From NCBI GenBank assembly GCA_025456495.1, contig JALOKO010000158.1:1-7852 (forward strand): a stretch of 7,852 bases of DNA, given 5' to 3'. Shown here in pieces: positions 1-7,131 of the stretch. The DNA is from Bryobacterales bacterium. Its GTDB lineage: Bacteria; Acidobacteriota; Terriglobia; Bryobacterales; Bryobacteraceae. Position 1 is the first letter of the stretch. The number at the start of each line of letters is the position of its first letter. The notes beneath the pieces were generated by a model, which was given only the letters and a program-made list of their open reading frames with translations, made no database searches and was not told the DNA's origin. The translations under genes and the position numbers were made by a program.

Positions 1-650
1 CTCCCCTCGGCTGGCTTGGTCCAATCCGCCTCGAAGTTCTCCTCGTAGCCGCCATAGCGGGTGTCATAGGCGCGCTGCTCCAGCACTTCCACCAACCGGT
101 CGGCCAAGCCAATGACCTCTCGATCCTGCGTGGCCCGATAGTATTCGGCCAGCGCGTACAGGCCAAAACTTTCCCCGTAGAGATGCTTGCCGGAGTGGGT
201 CACTTTTCCAGCCACGGGATCCACGGTCCAGAAAAAAGCCCCATGCTGGTGGTCCCATTGTTGGGTGCGCAACCACTCCCATCCATGGCGAGCAGCGCCC
301 AGCAAGGTGTCGCGCGAGGGCAAACCCTCGCCTTCGAAATCGTTCCGCGAGGCGCGCGCAAACAGCCATACCATACGGGCTTGCGACACGATGTGCTTGC
401 TGTTCTCTTCCTTCCGTTGGCCCTTCGCATCCAGGTGCATGTAAAAGCCGCCATGCTTCTGGTCGATGCTTTTCTCCAGCCAGAACTTCAGGATGTTGTC
501 GCGCAGCATGGCATTCAGTTGAGAGCGCCATTCGCGGCTGCGCGCCTGATCAAAGCCCGTTAGCGTCTGGCTGGAGCCCCGGCCCGCACCCGGCAACAGC
601 GCGGCTGCGAGGCTCGCGCTGGACGCCAACCACTGCCTGCGTGTCATCAT
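1..650 (-). CDS. Tat-exported AGE-family (N-acylglucosamine / cellobiose 2-epimerase-like) protein, partial
   Basis: Reading the minus strand from 650 gives 216 open codons that run off the left edge, about half of the usual ~400-residue AGE protein. The start ATGATG (650 or 647) follows a strong AAGGAGG site. The N-terminus MMTRRQWLASSASLAAALLP has a twin arginine, a hydrophobic run and small residues, as in a Tat signal. The mature part shows alpha/alpha-barrel hallmarks: HGGFY (66-70), QARMVWLFA (90-98, with R92 in the place of the sugar-binding arginine of epimerases), HGAFFW (136-141), YGESFGLYALAEYY (158-171) and YGGYEENF (199-206). Known members interconvert sugar epimers such as GlcNAc/ManNAc, cellobiose/Glc-Man or mannose/fructose. 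The catalytic histidines lie in the missing C-terminal half, so activity and substrate cannot be judged. Most characterised members are cytoplasmic, so export is unusual. It is divergent from the aquaglyceroporin gene. The family is confident; the reaction is not. Confidence 0.85.
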   Translation of the reverse strand, partial: MMTRRQWLASSASLAAALLPGAGRGSSQTLTGFDQARSREWRSQLNAMLRDNILKFWLEKSIDQKHGGFYMHLDAKGQRKEENSKHIVSQARMVWLFARASRNDFEGEGLPSRDTLLGAARHGWEWLRTQQWDHQHGAFFWTVDPVAGKVTHSGKHLYGESFGLYALAEYYRATQDREVIGLADRLVEVLEQRAYDTRYGGYEENFEADWTKPAEG

Positions 651-655
651 CACCG

Positions 656-662
656 CCTCCTT
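656..662 (-). promoter_or_regulatory. Ribosome-binding site of the AGE-like gene
   Basis: On the minus strand the sequence AAGGAGG stands 5 nt before the ATG at 650 and 8 nt before the in-frame ATG at 647. It is nearly a full complement of the 16S 3' end and fixes the start at one of these two adjacent codons. Both keep the twin-arginine signal. Confidence 0.75.
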
Positions 663-720
663 GCGATCACACCGGAATCCGCGTCCCCAGGCCTTCCCTT
701 AGGTCCACCGAAGGCCCCGC

Positions 721-748
721 CGGAAATTCCTGAGCCTAATGATACACT
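721..748 (+). promoter_or_regulatory. Candidate promoter of the aquaglyceroporin gene (AATTCC-N12-TACACT)
   Basis: AATTCC (725-730) is followed after exactly 12 nt by TACACT (743-748), a fair -10 hexamer. The same pair with the same 12-nt gap stands upstream of the M61 gene at 1558-1581, in both cases just after CCGG. If TACACT is the -10 element, transcription would begin about at the A of the ATG at 757, giving a leaderless message. No TTGACA-like -35 lies at 17 nt. On the other strand the overlapping bases 744-739 read TATCAT, a possible -10 for the divergent AGE-like gene, again without a good -35. The call rests on pattern only. Confidence 0.35.
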
Positions 749-756
749 CATCCCTG

Positions 757-1533
757 ATGTCGCAACGAAGCCTTTCCGCTGAACTGATTGCCGAGTTTCT
801 GGGCACCTTCATCCTTCTGCTGTTCGGACAAGGCTCCGTGGCGATGGTGGTGCTGTTTGGCTCCGGCATCCCCAACGAAGTGGTGAACGGCGGCTATACG
901 AACATCGTCATCGGCTGGGGATTGGGCGTCACCTTCGGCATCTACGCGGCGGGCAAGATCACGGGCGCGCATTTGAATCCGGCGGTCACCGTGGCGCTGG
1001 CCTGCTTTCGCGGATTCCCATGGACCAAAGTGTTGCCCTATTCCCTTGCCCAGATCGCCGGCGCCTTTGCCGCCTCCGCGCTGGTGTTTTGGAATTACCT
1101 GCCGGCCTTCCGCGCCTTTGACCCGAACATGGAGAAGACCGCCGGCATCTTCACCACCTTCCCGGCCTTCCCCGCGCAGCTTTCGGCCGGCTTCCTTGAC
1201 CAGGTGCTGGGCACCGCGCTGCTGCTATTCCTCATCTTCGCGCTAACCGATGAGCGCAACCAGCCGTCGGGCATCCTCACCCCCATTCTGGTGGGCTTGG
1301 TGGTGGTAGCCATCGGCATCTCTTTCGGAAAGCTGCACGGCTACGCCATCAATCCCGCGCGCGATTTCGGCCCCCGGCTCTTCGTGATGCTGGCGGGCTT
1401 TCGCAATAACGGGCTCTCGGACGGCAGCATGGTGTTTCTGGTTCCCATCCTGGGTCCGCTGCTAGGAGGCGTGCTGGGCGGTTGGCTCTACAATCGCGCC
1501 ATCGGACGCTTCCTCTCCAAGCCCTCGGCCTAA
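757..1533 (+). CDS. glpF: GlpF-type aquaglyceroporin (glycerol uptake facilitator, MIP family)
   Basis: This 258-residue inner-membrane channel would carry glycerol and small neutral solutes passively; E. coli GlpF has 281 residues. It has six hydrophobic spans and both pore half-helices: GAHLNPAV (N74-P75-A76) and INPARDFGPR (N199-P200-A201-R202-D203). The aspartate after NPAR marks the glycerol-conducting branch. Aligned by eye to E. coli GlpF, the selectivity filter is W54, G187, Y196, R202, where GlpF has Trp, Gly, Phe, Arg. An in-frame ATG at 739 would add six residues, but the start at 757 gives MSQRSLSAELIAEFLGTF, matching the MSQ...IAEFLGT start of GlpF. Neither ATG has a Shine-Dalgarno site. 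No glycerol kinase or dehydrogenase is next to it in the window, so its use in glycerol catabolism is inferred. It is divergent from the AGE-like gene and 81 bp ahead of the M61 gene. Confidence 0.93.
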   Translation: MSQRSLSAELIAEFLGTFILLLFGQGSVAMVVLFGSGIPNEVVNGGYTNIVIGWGLGVTFGIYAAGKITGAHLNPAVTVALACFRGFPWTKVLPYSLAQIAGAFAASALVFWNYLPAFRAFDPNMEKTAGIFTTFPAFPAQLSAGFLDQVLGTALLLFLIFALTDERNQPSGILTPILVGLVVVAIGISFGKLHGYAINPARDFGPRLFVMLAGFRNNGLSDGSMVFLVPILGPLLGGVLGGWLYNRAIGRFLSKPSA

Positions 1534-1551
1534 CCACCGCTACGCCGTCCC

Positions 1552-1581
1552 CCGGTGAATTCCGGTAAATCACGCTACACT
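1552..1581 (+). promoter_or_regulatory. Candidate promoter of the M61 peptidase gene (AATTCC-N12-TACACT)
   Basis: CCGG (1552-1555), AATTCC (1558-1563) and TACACT (1576-1581) repeat the arrangement seen before the aquaglyceroporin gene, with the same 12-nt spacing. With TACACT as the -10, the transcript would start near 1588-1590 and have a leader of about 26 nt carrying the GGAG ribosome-binding site at 1604-1607. No standard -35 is visible. It implies that the peptidase gene is transcribed on its own. Confidence 0.35.
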
Positions 1582-1614
1582 ACGGATTTCCTTTGCACTG
1601 GACGGAGCCCCGCA

Positions 1615-3468
1615 ATGGCACTTTCTCCATCGTTTCCTTGCTTGCTGCGCCGCAGCAGTCTCCTCGCGTTGCTTTTTGTCTGCACGGCATTGGGCGCGCT
1701 GGCTCAGACGGCCGCTGACGCTGCCCCCTTCCGTCACACCCTGCGCTTTCCGCAGGCACGGAACCACTACGTCCATGTCGAAAGCCAATTCCCCACTGGC
1801 GGCCAGCCTGACCTGGAAGTGTTCATGGCGGTGTGGACGCCGGGCAGCTATCTGGTCCGCGAGTATTCGCGCAACATCGACGCCGTGCAAGCCTTCGGCC
1901 CCGCGGGTGAGCCGCTGGTGGTGAGCAAGACCCGCAAGAATCGCTGGAAGGTCCGCACCAACGGCGCGGCCACCGTCACGCTGCGCTACGCCATCTACGC
2001 CCGGGAGATGTCGGTCCGCACCAACTTCGTCGATGCCAGCTTTGCCATGATCAACGGCGCGGCCACCTTCCTCACGCCCGTCGGCCAACTCGACAAGGCG
2101 CACACGGTGCATCTGGAATTGCCCGGCGGATGGGCGCAGGCCCACAGTGGACTGGATGTGCTGCCGCAGGCAGCGCCCGTCACCTTTCATGCGCCCGATT
2201 ACGACACCCTTGTCGATTGCCCCATCGTCGCAGGCAACCCCGACGTGTTCGAATTCGAAGTGGAGGGCAAGCCGCACTTCATCATCAACACCCCGGCCAG
2301 CGACCACTGGGATGGCCCTCGCAGCGTGGCCGACACCAAACGCATCGTGCAGCACTACGCCCGCATGTGGCGCGGGCTTCCCTACAAAAAGTACCTGTTC
2401 CTCAACATGCTGGTGGAGGCCGGTGGCGGACTGGAACACAAGAACTCCACCGTCCTCATGGCCAGCGCCCTCACCACCCGCAATGAAGCCCGGTATCGAG
2501 GCTGGCTGGGCTTGGTGAGCCACGAGTATTTCCACGTCTGGAACGTGAAGCGCCTGCGCCCGGTGGAACTGGGGCCATTTGATTACGAGAACGAGAACTA
2601 CACTGAGGGCCTGTGGGTGGCTGAGGGTTTCACCAGCTACTACGACGGCCTGGCCTTGCATCGCGCGGGGCTGATGACGCAGGACCAGTATCTGGCGCGG
2701 CTTTCCGGCACGATTGCGGGTCTGCAGGACAAGCCCGGACGCCTGGTGCAGCCGGTGGCGGATTCCAGCTTTGACGCCTGGGTGAAGGGCTACCGGCCCA
2801 ACGAAAACTCCAACAATACGGGCATCAGCTACTACACCAAGGGCGCCGTGCTTGGCTTCCTGCTGGACGCTCGTATCCGCAAGGCCACCAACAACGCGCG
2901 CAGCCTGGACGACCTCATGCGCCTGGCCTATCAGCGCTATAGCGGAGACCGTGGCTTCACCGCGCGGCAGTTCCATGATTGCGTTGCCGAGATTGCTGGT
3001 GCTGAGGTGGCGGGCTGGATGGAAGCTGCCTCGCGCTCCACGGACGATTTCGACTACAACGACGAGCTTCGGTACCTGGGGCTGCGGTTCGCGCGTGGGG
3101 CTATCCCCGGCCCTGGCGCCGCGGGACCGGTGCGCGGATGGATGGGCGCCAGTGTGAAGGCGGACGGGCTGAGCATGGTGGTGAACACCGTTCCGCGCGA
3201 CACTCCCGCCTACGCCGCGGGCCTGAACGTCGAAGACGAAATTCTGGCCGTCGGCGACCGGCGCGTGACGGCGGCCTTCTGGCCCGCGCTCGGTGACTAC
3301 TTCCATGCCGGAGAGCAAGTGGAACTTTTGGTTTCCCGCCGCGGAAAGTTGCTGAAACTGCCCCTCACGCTGGGGGCTGAACCGGTGGTGAGCTGGCGCC
3401 TGGAGCTTGACCCGGCCGCGTCGGTATCGGCGAAGGCCTCGCTCGCCCGGTGGTTGCGCGGAGACTAG
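1615..3468 (+). CDS. Secreted M61-family (glycyl aminopeptidase-like) metallopeptidase with PDZ domain
   Basis: This 617-residue zinc peptidase is of normal length for M61. The start at 1615 has GGAG 7 nt upstream and gives a classic Sec signal (RRSSLLALLFVCTALGALA, cleavage likely before QT). The longer GTG frame from 1555 lacks a ribosome site and would bury the signal. The N-terminal M61 domain holds WTPGSYLVREYSRNI. The catalytic domain has AGGGLEHKNS (269-278), the zinc motif HEYFHVWNVKRLRP (H303, E304, H307) and WVAEGFTSYYDG, whose E337 is the probable third zinc ligand. A PDZ domain covers about 508-595 (GWMGASV to the end of the beta strands). Characterised relatives remove N-terminal Gly or Ala from peptides; here it would act in the periplasm or outside. 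All key residues are present. Substrate preference is inferred from the family. Confidence 0.95.
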   Translation: MALSPSFPCLLRRSSLLALLFVCTALGALAQTAADAAPFRHTLRFPQARNHYVHVESQFPTGGQPDLEVFMAVWTPGSYLVREYSRNIDAVQAFGPAGEPLVVSKTRKNRWKVRTNGAATVTLRYAIYAREMSVRTNFVDASFAMINGAATFLTPVGQLDKAHTVHLELPGGWAQAHSGLDVLPQAAPVTFHAPDYDTLVDCPIVAGNPDVFEFEVEGKPHFIINTPASDHWDGPRSVADTKRIVQHYARMWRGLPYKKYLFLNMLVEAGGGLEHKNSTVLMASALTTRNEARYRGWLGLVSHEYFHVWNVKRLRPVELGPFDYENENYTEGLWVAEGFTSYYDGLALHRAGLMTQDQYLARLSGTIAGLQDKPGRLVQPVADSSFDAWVKGYRPNENSNNTGISYYTKGAVLGFLLDARIRKATNNARSLDDLMRLAYQRYSGDRGFTARQFHDCVAEIAGAEVAGWMEAASRSTDDFDYNDELRYLGLRFARGAIPGPGAAGPVRGWMGASVKADGLSMVVNTVPRDTPAYAAGLNVEDEILAVGDRRVTAAFWPALGDYFHAGEQVELLVSRRGKLLKLPLTLGAEPVVSWRLELDPAASVSAKASLARWLRGD

Positions 3469-3535
3469 CGCCGCGCGCCCTCTGTGAACGGCCTGTCTGG
3501 ACCTGGCGCATCGCCCGCCACGGCTCCATTGTCGT

Positions 3536-3567
3536 TATGATGGATGCGATTGTCCGATTTCAGGAGG
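3536..3567 (+). promoter_or_regulatory. TATGAT -10-like element and AGGAGG ribosome site of the GHL6-like gene
   Basis: TATGAT (3536-3541) is one base from the -10 consensus, but no -35 hexamer lies 16-19 nt upstream. AGGAGG (3562-3567) stands 7 nt before the ATG at 3575 and clearly fixes that start. If the -10 is real, the leader is about 27 nt. The ribosome site is firm and the promoter is tentative. Confidence 0.45.
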
Positions 3568-3574
3568 CATCCTC

Positions 3575-5782
3575 ATGGCCGGTGACGGGTTCGCTCGCAG
3601 AGATCTGTTTCGCGCAGCCGCAAGCATCGGCGCCGCTTCCCCACTGCTGCATGCAGCGCGCGCCGGTAGCGCGGAATCCGCCGGCGCCGCGGAAGCCAGT
3701 CCTGCTGCTTCGACGCAACTGGCCCAGAGTATGGTGGCGGCCCAGAATGCCCGTCCTGCCTGGTTCCGCCCGGATGCGCCCGTCATGCGCTTCCGCCAGG
3801 TTCACCTGGATTACCACACCAGCGAGAAGATCCTGGGCATCGGCGCGGACTTCGATCCGGAAGCCTTCGCCGCTACCTTGCGCAAGGCCCGCGTGAATTC
3901 CATCACCTGCTTCGGACGCTGCCATCATGGGCTGATCTACTTCGATAGCCAGAAGCACCCCGAACGCATCCACCCCCACATGAAGCAGAAGAGCCTGCTG
4001 AAGGACCAGATTGAGGCCTGCCACAAGGCCGAAATCCGCGTACCCATCTACCTCACCGTGCAGTGGGACTACTTCACCGCCCAGCGCGAACCCCAATGGT
4101 TGACCGTGGACGAAAAGGGCGCTTCACGGCAGGAACTCTACCAGCCTGGTTTCTATGGCAACCTCTGCGTGAAAACGCCGTACCGCGATTTCCTGAAGAC
4201 CCACATCGCCGAGTTGTTTGAAAAGGTCCCTGTGGATGGGCTCTTCCTGGACATCGTCCAGATTCGCGAGTGCAGTTGCCCCTGGTGCCGGCGCGCGATG
4301 CTGGCAAACAACATGGATCCGTCCAACCCGACACAGCGCCGCAAGTACGCAGGCGACATGATCTACGATTTCAAGCGCGAGATGACAGCCTTCATCCGCA
4401 CCCTGTCAAAGGACTGCACCATCTTCTACAACGCGGGCCACATCGGCCCGAAGCACCGCCCCGTGAAGGATGCCTACACACACTGGGAACTGGAAAGTCT
4501 TCCCAGCGGTGGCTGGGGCTACATGGACTTCCCGCTGAAGGCGCGCTACACGCGTGGCCTGGACATCGACACCTTGGGTATGACCGGCAAGTTCCACACC
4601 TCCTGGGGCGACTTCCATAGCTTGAAGAACCAGGCGGCGCTGGAATACGAATGCTTCCAGATGCTGGCCCTCAATGCCAAGTGCAGTGTGGGCGACCAAC
4701 TGCATCCGCGCGGGGTGCTGGACGCCGCCGCCTACCAGCTCATCGGCAACGTGTACACGCAGGTGGAAGCCAAGGAACCCTGGTGCGCCGGGGCGCGTGG
4801 CCTGGCCGACCTTGGCGTGCTGACTCCCGAAGAGTTCCTGGATAGCGACGCACGCCGGATCCCCGATTCTGCTTTCGGCTTCGTCCGCATGTTCACCGAA
4901 CTGGCGGCACAATTTGACGTCATCGATTCGCAGTTCGACTTCAGCCGCTATAAGGTGTTGGTGCTTCCCGATGGAATCCCCGTCAACGAAGCGCTGCGCG
5001 ACAAGCTGGAGGCCTTCGTTGCCGCCGGAGGCAGTTTGATTGTGTCCCACGAAAGCGGGCTGAACCCCGCGAAGACCGCCTTCCAACTGCCCTCGCTGGG
5101 GTTGGAGTACATCGGGGCCGCCCCGTTCAGTCCGGACTTTCTGGTGCTGCGCGAAGGCGAGATCGCAAACGGCGTCAGCCCTGCCGAATACGTGATGTAC
5201 CAGAAGGGATCCCAAGTGCGCACGCGCGGCGCGCAGGAGTTGGTGCAAACCAATGTGCCTTACTTCAACCGCACCTGGGAGCACTTCTGCAGCCACCGCC
5301 ACACCCCATCGGAATTCAAGTACGGCTATCCGGGGGTGACCCGCAACGGACGCGTGATTTACTTTGCGCATCCCGTATTCGCGCAGTATCAACAGAACGC
5401 GCCCCGTTGGGTGAAGCAACTGGTGGGCAACGCCCTGAACGTGCTGCTGCCGCAACCTCTGGTGCGCGTGAAGGCCCCATCGACATCCATGGTGGTGTTG
5501 AATGAGCAGCCAGTGGTATTGAATGCCCAGCCAGCCGCACGGCGCCTGGTGCTGCATCTGTTGCACTACATTCCGGAACGCCGGGGACAGGCCTTCGATG
5601 TGATTGAGGATGTCATCCCATTGAACGATGTGGAGGCAAGCGTTCGCGTGGATGGCCCGGTGCGGCAGGTACGCCTGGCCCCGCAGGGTACAGTGCTGCC
5701 GCATCGCCTTCAGGGTGGTCGCGTGGTCTTCACGGTGCCGCGGGTGAATGGGCACCAAATGGTGAGCATCGAACGCGGGTAG
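3575..5782 (+). CDS. Tat-exported GHL6-like glycoside hydrolase candidate with beta-galactosidase-trimerisation-like domain
   Basis: This 735-residue protein has a Tat signal (ARRDLFRAAASIGAASPLL) and an Ala/Ser-rich linker to about residue 60. A TIM-barrel region of the hypothetical glycosyl hydrolase 6 type (PF14871, recognised by motif memory) follows: VHLDYHTSE (76-84), CFGRCHHG (112-119), VQWDYF (162-167), VDGLFLDIVQ (D221, D226) and HWELESLPSGGWGY (303-316). D226 at a strand end is the likely nucleophile, and E305 or E307 are acid/base candidates. CSCPWC (233-238) follows D226 at once. From about 430 comes a Rossmann-like domain (SRYKVLVLPDGIPVNEALRD, 457-476) like beta-galactosidase trimerisation domains, then a beta-rich tail. 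The architecture resembles alpha-L-fucosidases of GH29/GH151, but the substrate is not known from sequence. The start is set by AGGAGG 7 nt upstream. Export and the AGE-like gene nearby suggest extracytoplasmic glycan use. Confidence 0.82.
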   Translation: MAGDGFARRDLFRAAASIGAASPLLHAARAGSAESAGAAEASPAASTQLAQSMVAAQNARPAWFRPDAPVMRFRQVHLDYHTSEKILGIGADFDPEAFAATLRKARVNSITCFGRCHHGLIYFDSQKHPERIHPHMKQKSLLKDQIEACHKAEIRVPIYLTVQWDYFTAQREPQWLTVDEKGASRQELYQPGFYGNLCVKTPYRDFLKTHIAELFEKVPVDGLFLDIVQIRECSCPWCRRAMLANNMDPSNPTQRRKYAGDMIYDFKREMTAFIRTLSKDCTIFYNAGHIGPKHRPVKDAYTHWELESLPSGGWGYMDFPLKARYTRGLDIDTLGMTGKFHTSWGDFHSLKNQAALEYECFQMLALNAKCSVGDQLHPRGVLDAAAYQLIGNVYTQVEAKEPWCAGARGLADLGVLTPEEFLDSDARRIPDSAFGFVRMFTELAAQFDVIDSQFDFSRYKVLVLPDGIPVNEALRDKLEAFVAAGGSLIVSHESGLNPAKTAFQLPSLGLEYIGAAPFSPDFLVLREGEIANGVSPAEYVMYQKGSQVRTRGAQELVQTNVPYFNRTWEHFCSHRHTPSEFKYGYPGVTRNGRVIYFAHPVFAQYQQNAPRWVKQLVGNALNVLLPQPLVRVKAPSTSMVVLNEQPVVLNAQPAARRLVLHLLHYIPERRGQAFDVIEDVIPLNDVEASVRVDGPVRQVRLAPQGTVLPHRLQGGRVVFTVPRVNGHQMVSIERG

Positions 5783-5917
5783 TCCCTTGTGGCTCTCCTC
5801 GCGGTCACCCTTCGCGCCGCCAGCAATCCCGCCAGAGGGTGCGCCATCGTGTGCGCCGGAACGGGAAGATCACGCTGTCCGGGACGAGGCCGCCTCACGC
5901 CTTGCCCCACCCCGCCA

Positions 5918-5946
5918 TTGAACCCAAGGCCATCTGCTGGCAGAAT
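5918..5946 (+). promoter_or_regulatory. Candidate sigma-70-type promoter of the Sel1-repeat gene
   Basis: TTGAAC (5918-5923) and CAGAAT (5941-5946) are separated by exactly 17 nt; each matches 4 of 6 consensus bases. Transcription would start near 5953, leaving a leader of about six bases before the ATG at 5959, which fits the lack of a Shine-Dalgarno site there. The rest of the 5783-5958 gap shows nothing I can name, and there is no clear terminator after the GHL6-like gene. Confidence 0.3.
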
Positions 5947-5958
5947 CAAAGAAACACA

Positions 5959-7083
5959 ATGTCCTTGTTCTGTTTTGTCGGTCGCCTTCTTTCGTGGCGC
6001 CCCCCCGCGCGCCATCAGGCGGCCGCTTGCCCAAGCGGTTTCCGGGTTCCCGGGCCCCGCGGCTTCCTGCGCGCAGGTGTTGCTGTGCTGTGCGCCGCCA
6101 CCGCAATGCAGGCGGGAATGGAGGAAGGCCTTGCCGCCTATCGAGCAGGGAACTTCCAGGTGGCGCTTCGCGAGTTCCGCGCCGCCGCCGAACAAGGAGA
6201 CGGAACAGCGCAGGTAAGCCTGGGCGTGATGTACCTGCGCGGCGAGGGCGTGCCCGAGGACCCCGCGCTGGCGTTACACTGGCTGCAACTGGCCGCAGAG
6301 CAGGGTTTGGCCCCAGCGCAGCATTCGCTGGCGCTGCTCTACTTCGAGGGTCGCGGAGTGGCGCGCAACAGCGCCGTGGCCGCAAACTACTTTGAGTCAG
6401 CCGCCTTGCAGGGCCTGGCTGATGCGCAGTTCAACCTTGCTGTACTCTACAGCCGGGGGGATGGCGTTCGGCAGGACGAAGTGCTGGCTCGCTTCTGGCA
6501 TGCGAAGGCGGCCCAGCAAGGCCTTGGGGACGCGCAGTTCGCGCTCAGCCAGATGCTGGCGCAGGGGCAGGGAGGGCCGGCGGACCCACTGGAGGCAGCC
6601 GCTTGGCTGCGGAAGGCGGCCGCGACAGGAAACCGGCGCGCCATCGAGATGCTTTCAGAACAATCGCCGCCTCCGGCCCACCCGGCAGCCGCGGTTCCAT
6701 CCCAGCCGCTTCCCACGCAGGCCCGCGTGCCACCTCCGGCAACCCCGCCACCCCCGCCGCCAGCCTCAGCGGTGAGTGCCCCCAAGGACGTTGGCCCGGG
6801 TCAGGCGCAAGCGCTGTTCGAACGGCCCCCTTCCCCGCTCAGCGCGGCGCATTTCCGAGACCTGCAAGGGAACGCTGCCGCGGGCGACGCGGACGCCCAA
6901 CTGCAACTGGCGTGGCACTACCTGCATGGGGTGAGCGCGCCACGCAGTCCCGTACGCAGCTACGTCTGGGCGGAGCGCTCAGCCCGAAACGGAAACGCAA
7001 CCGCGCGTCTCCTGGCGCCCCGCCTCCAGAAGCGGCTCACCCATCGACAGCGTGGCGCCGCCCGCAGCATGTTGGCTCCCTGA
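5959..7083 (+). CDS. Exported Sel1-repeat (SLR) protein with proline-rich linker
   Basis: The protein has 374 residues if it starts at the ATG 5959; the frame is open to a GTG at 5839 but that part looks non-coding. Residues 37-52 (FLRAGVAVLCAATAMQA) look like a signal peptide core after an unusually long n-region, so the start is uncertain. A TPR-like helix pair (GLAAYRAGNFQVALREFR) leads into four Sel1 repeats of exactly 36 residues in phase, 77-112, 113-148, 149-184 and 185-220, each with the A-x-x-G...AQ..L pattern. A linker of about 45 residues rich in Pro and Ala (235-278) follows, then a degenerate Sel1 unit (about 308-345) and a basic tail. Sel1 repeats form alpha-solenoids that bind partner proteins, often in envelope or signalling complexes. 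No enzyme domain is present, so the partner is unknown. It lies between the glycosidase and the HMA gene with a gap on each side. Confidence 0.85.
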   Translation: MSLFCFVGRLLSWRPPARHQAAACPSGFRVPGPRGFLRAGVAVLCAATAMQAGMEEGLAAYRAGNFQVALREFRAAAEQGDGTAQVSLGVMYLRGEGVPEDPALALHWLQLAAEQGLAPAQHSLALLYFEGRGVARNSAVAANYFESAALQGLADAQFNLAVLYSRGDGVRQDEVLARFWHAKAAQQGLGDAQFALSQMLAQGQGGPADPLEAAAWLRKAAATGNRRAIEMLSEQSPPPAHPAAAVPSQPLPTQARVPPPATPPPPPPASAVSAPKDVGPGQAQALFERPPSPLSAAHFRDLQGNAAAGDADAQLQLAWHYLHGVSAPRSPVRSYVWAERSARNGNATARLLAPRLQKRLTHRQRGAARSMLAP

Positions 7084-7115
7084 GCGCCGTGTCCACTTCC
7101 CCATCGCCCGCCCGT

Positions 7116-7131
7116 CTGCGACAATACGCAG
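7116..7131. promoter_or_regulatory. Short inverted repeat CTGCG-N6-CGCAG upstream of the HMA gene
   Basis: CTGCG (7116-7120) and CGCAG (7127-7131) are perfect inverted arms around ACAATA, which itself resembles part of a -10 element. It lies in the 163-bp gap between the Sel1 gene and the HMA gene. It could be an operator for a dimeric regulator overlapping a promoter, but five-base arms arise by chance often in GC-rich DNA, and it does not match the known CueR or MerR sites. Confidence 0.2.

Noticed and set aside
64..531. 155-codon minus-strand frame within the AGE-like gene
   Set aside because: It is out of frame with the AGE-like protein, which carries all the family motifs and has the ribosome site and Tat signal.
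1535..1557. CACCG ... CGGTG inverted repeat after the aquaglyceroporin stop as a terminator
   Set aside because: The arms are only five bases with a loop of about 13 and there is no T run after it.
1555..1614. GTG start extending the M61 peptidase by 20 residues
   Set aside because: It would bury the Sec signal peptide and cover the promoter-like box; the ATG at 1615 has GGAG at a 7-nt spacing.
1570..3318. 582-codon open frame on the minus strand opposite the M61 gene
   Set aside because: It is a shadow of a GC-rich coding gene: its translation is low-complexity and rich in His, Arg and Ala with no domain, while the plus strand has a complete zinc peptidase with a signal peptide.
4406..5758. 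450-codon open frame on the minus strand opposite the GHL6-like gene
   Set aside because: Same cause: it mirrors third-position GC bias, is His/Gln-rich, and has no recognisable motif or sensible start.
757..5782. A single operon running from the aquaglyceroporin to the glycosidase
   Set aside because: The gaps of 81 and 106 bp each contain promoter-like sequence, and the products do not form a known pathway, so a shared transcript is not supported.
5839..5958. GTG-started N-terminal extension of the Sel1 protein
   Set aside because: The 40 extra residues are Arg/Pro-rich with no signal or repeat, the GTG has no properly spaced ribosome site, and a promoter-like pair lies within this stretch.
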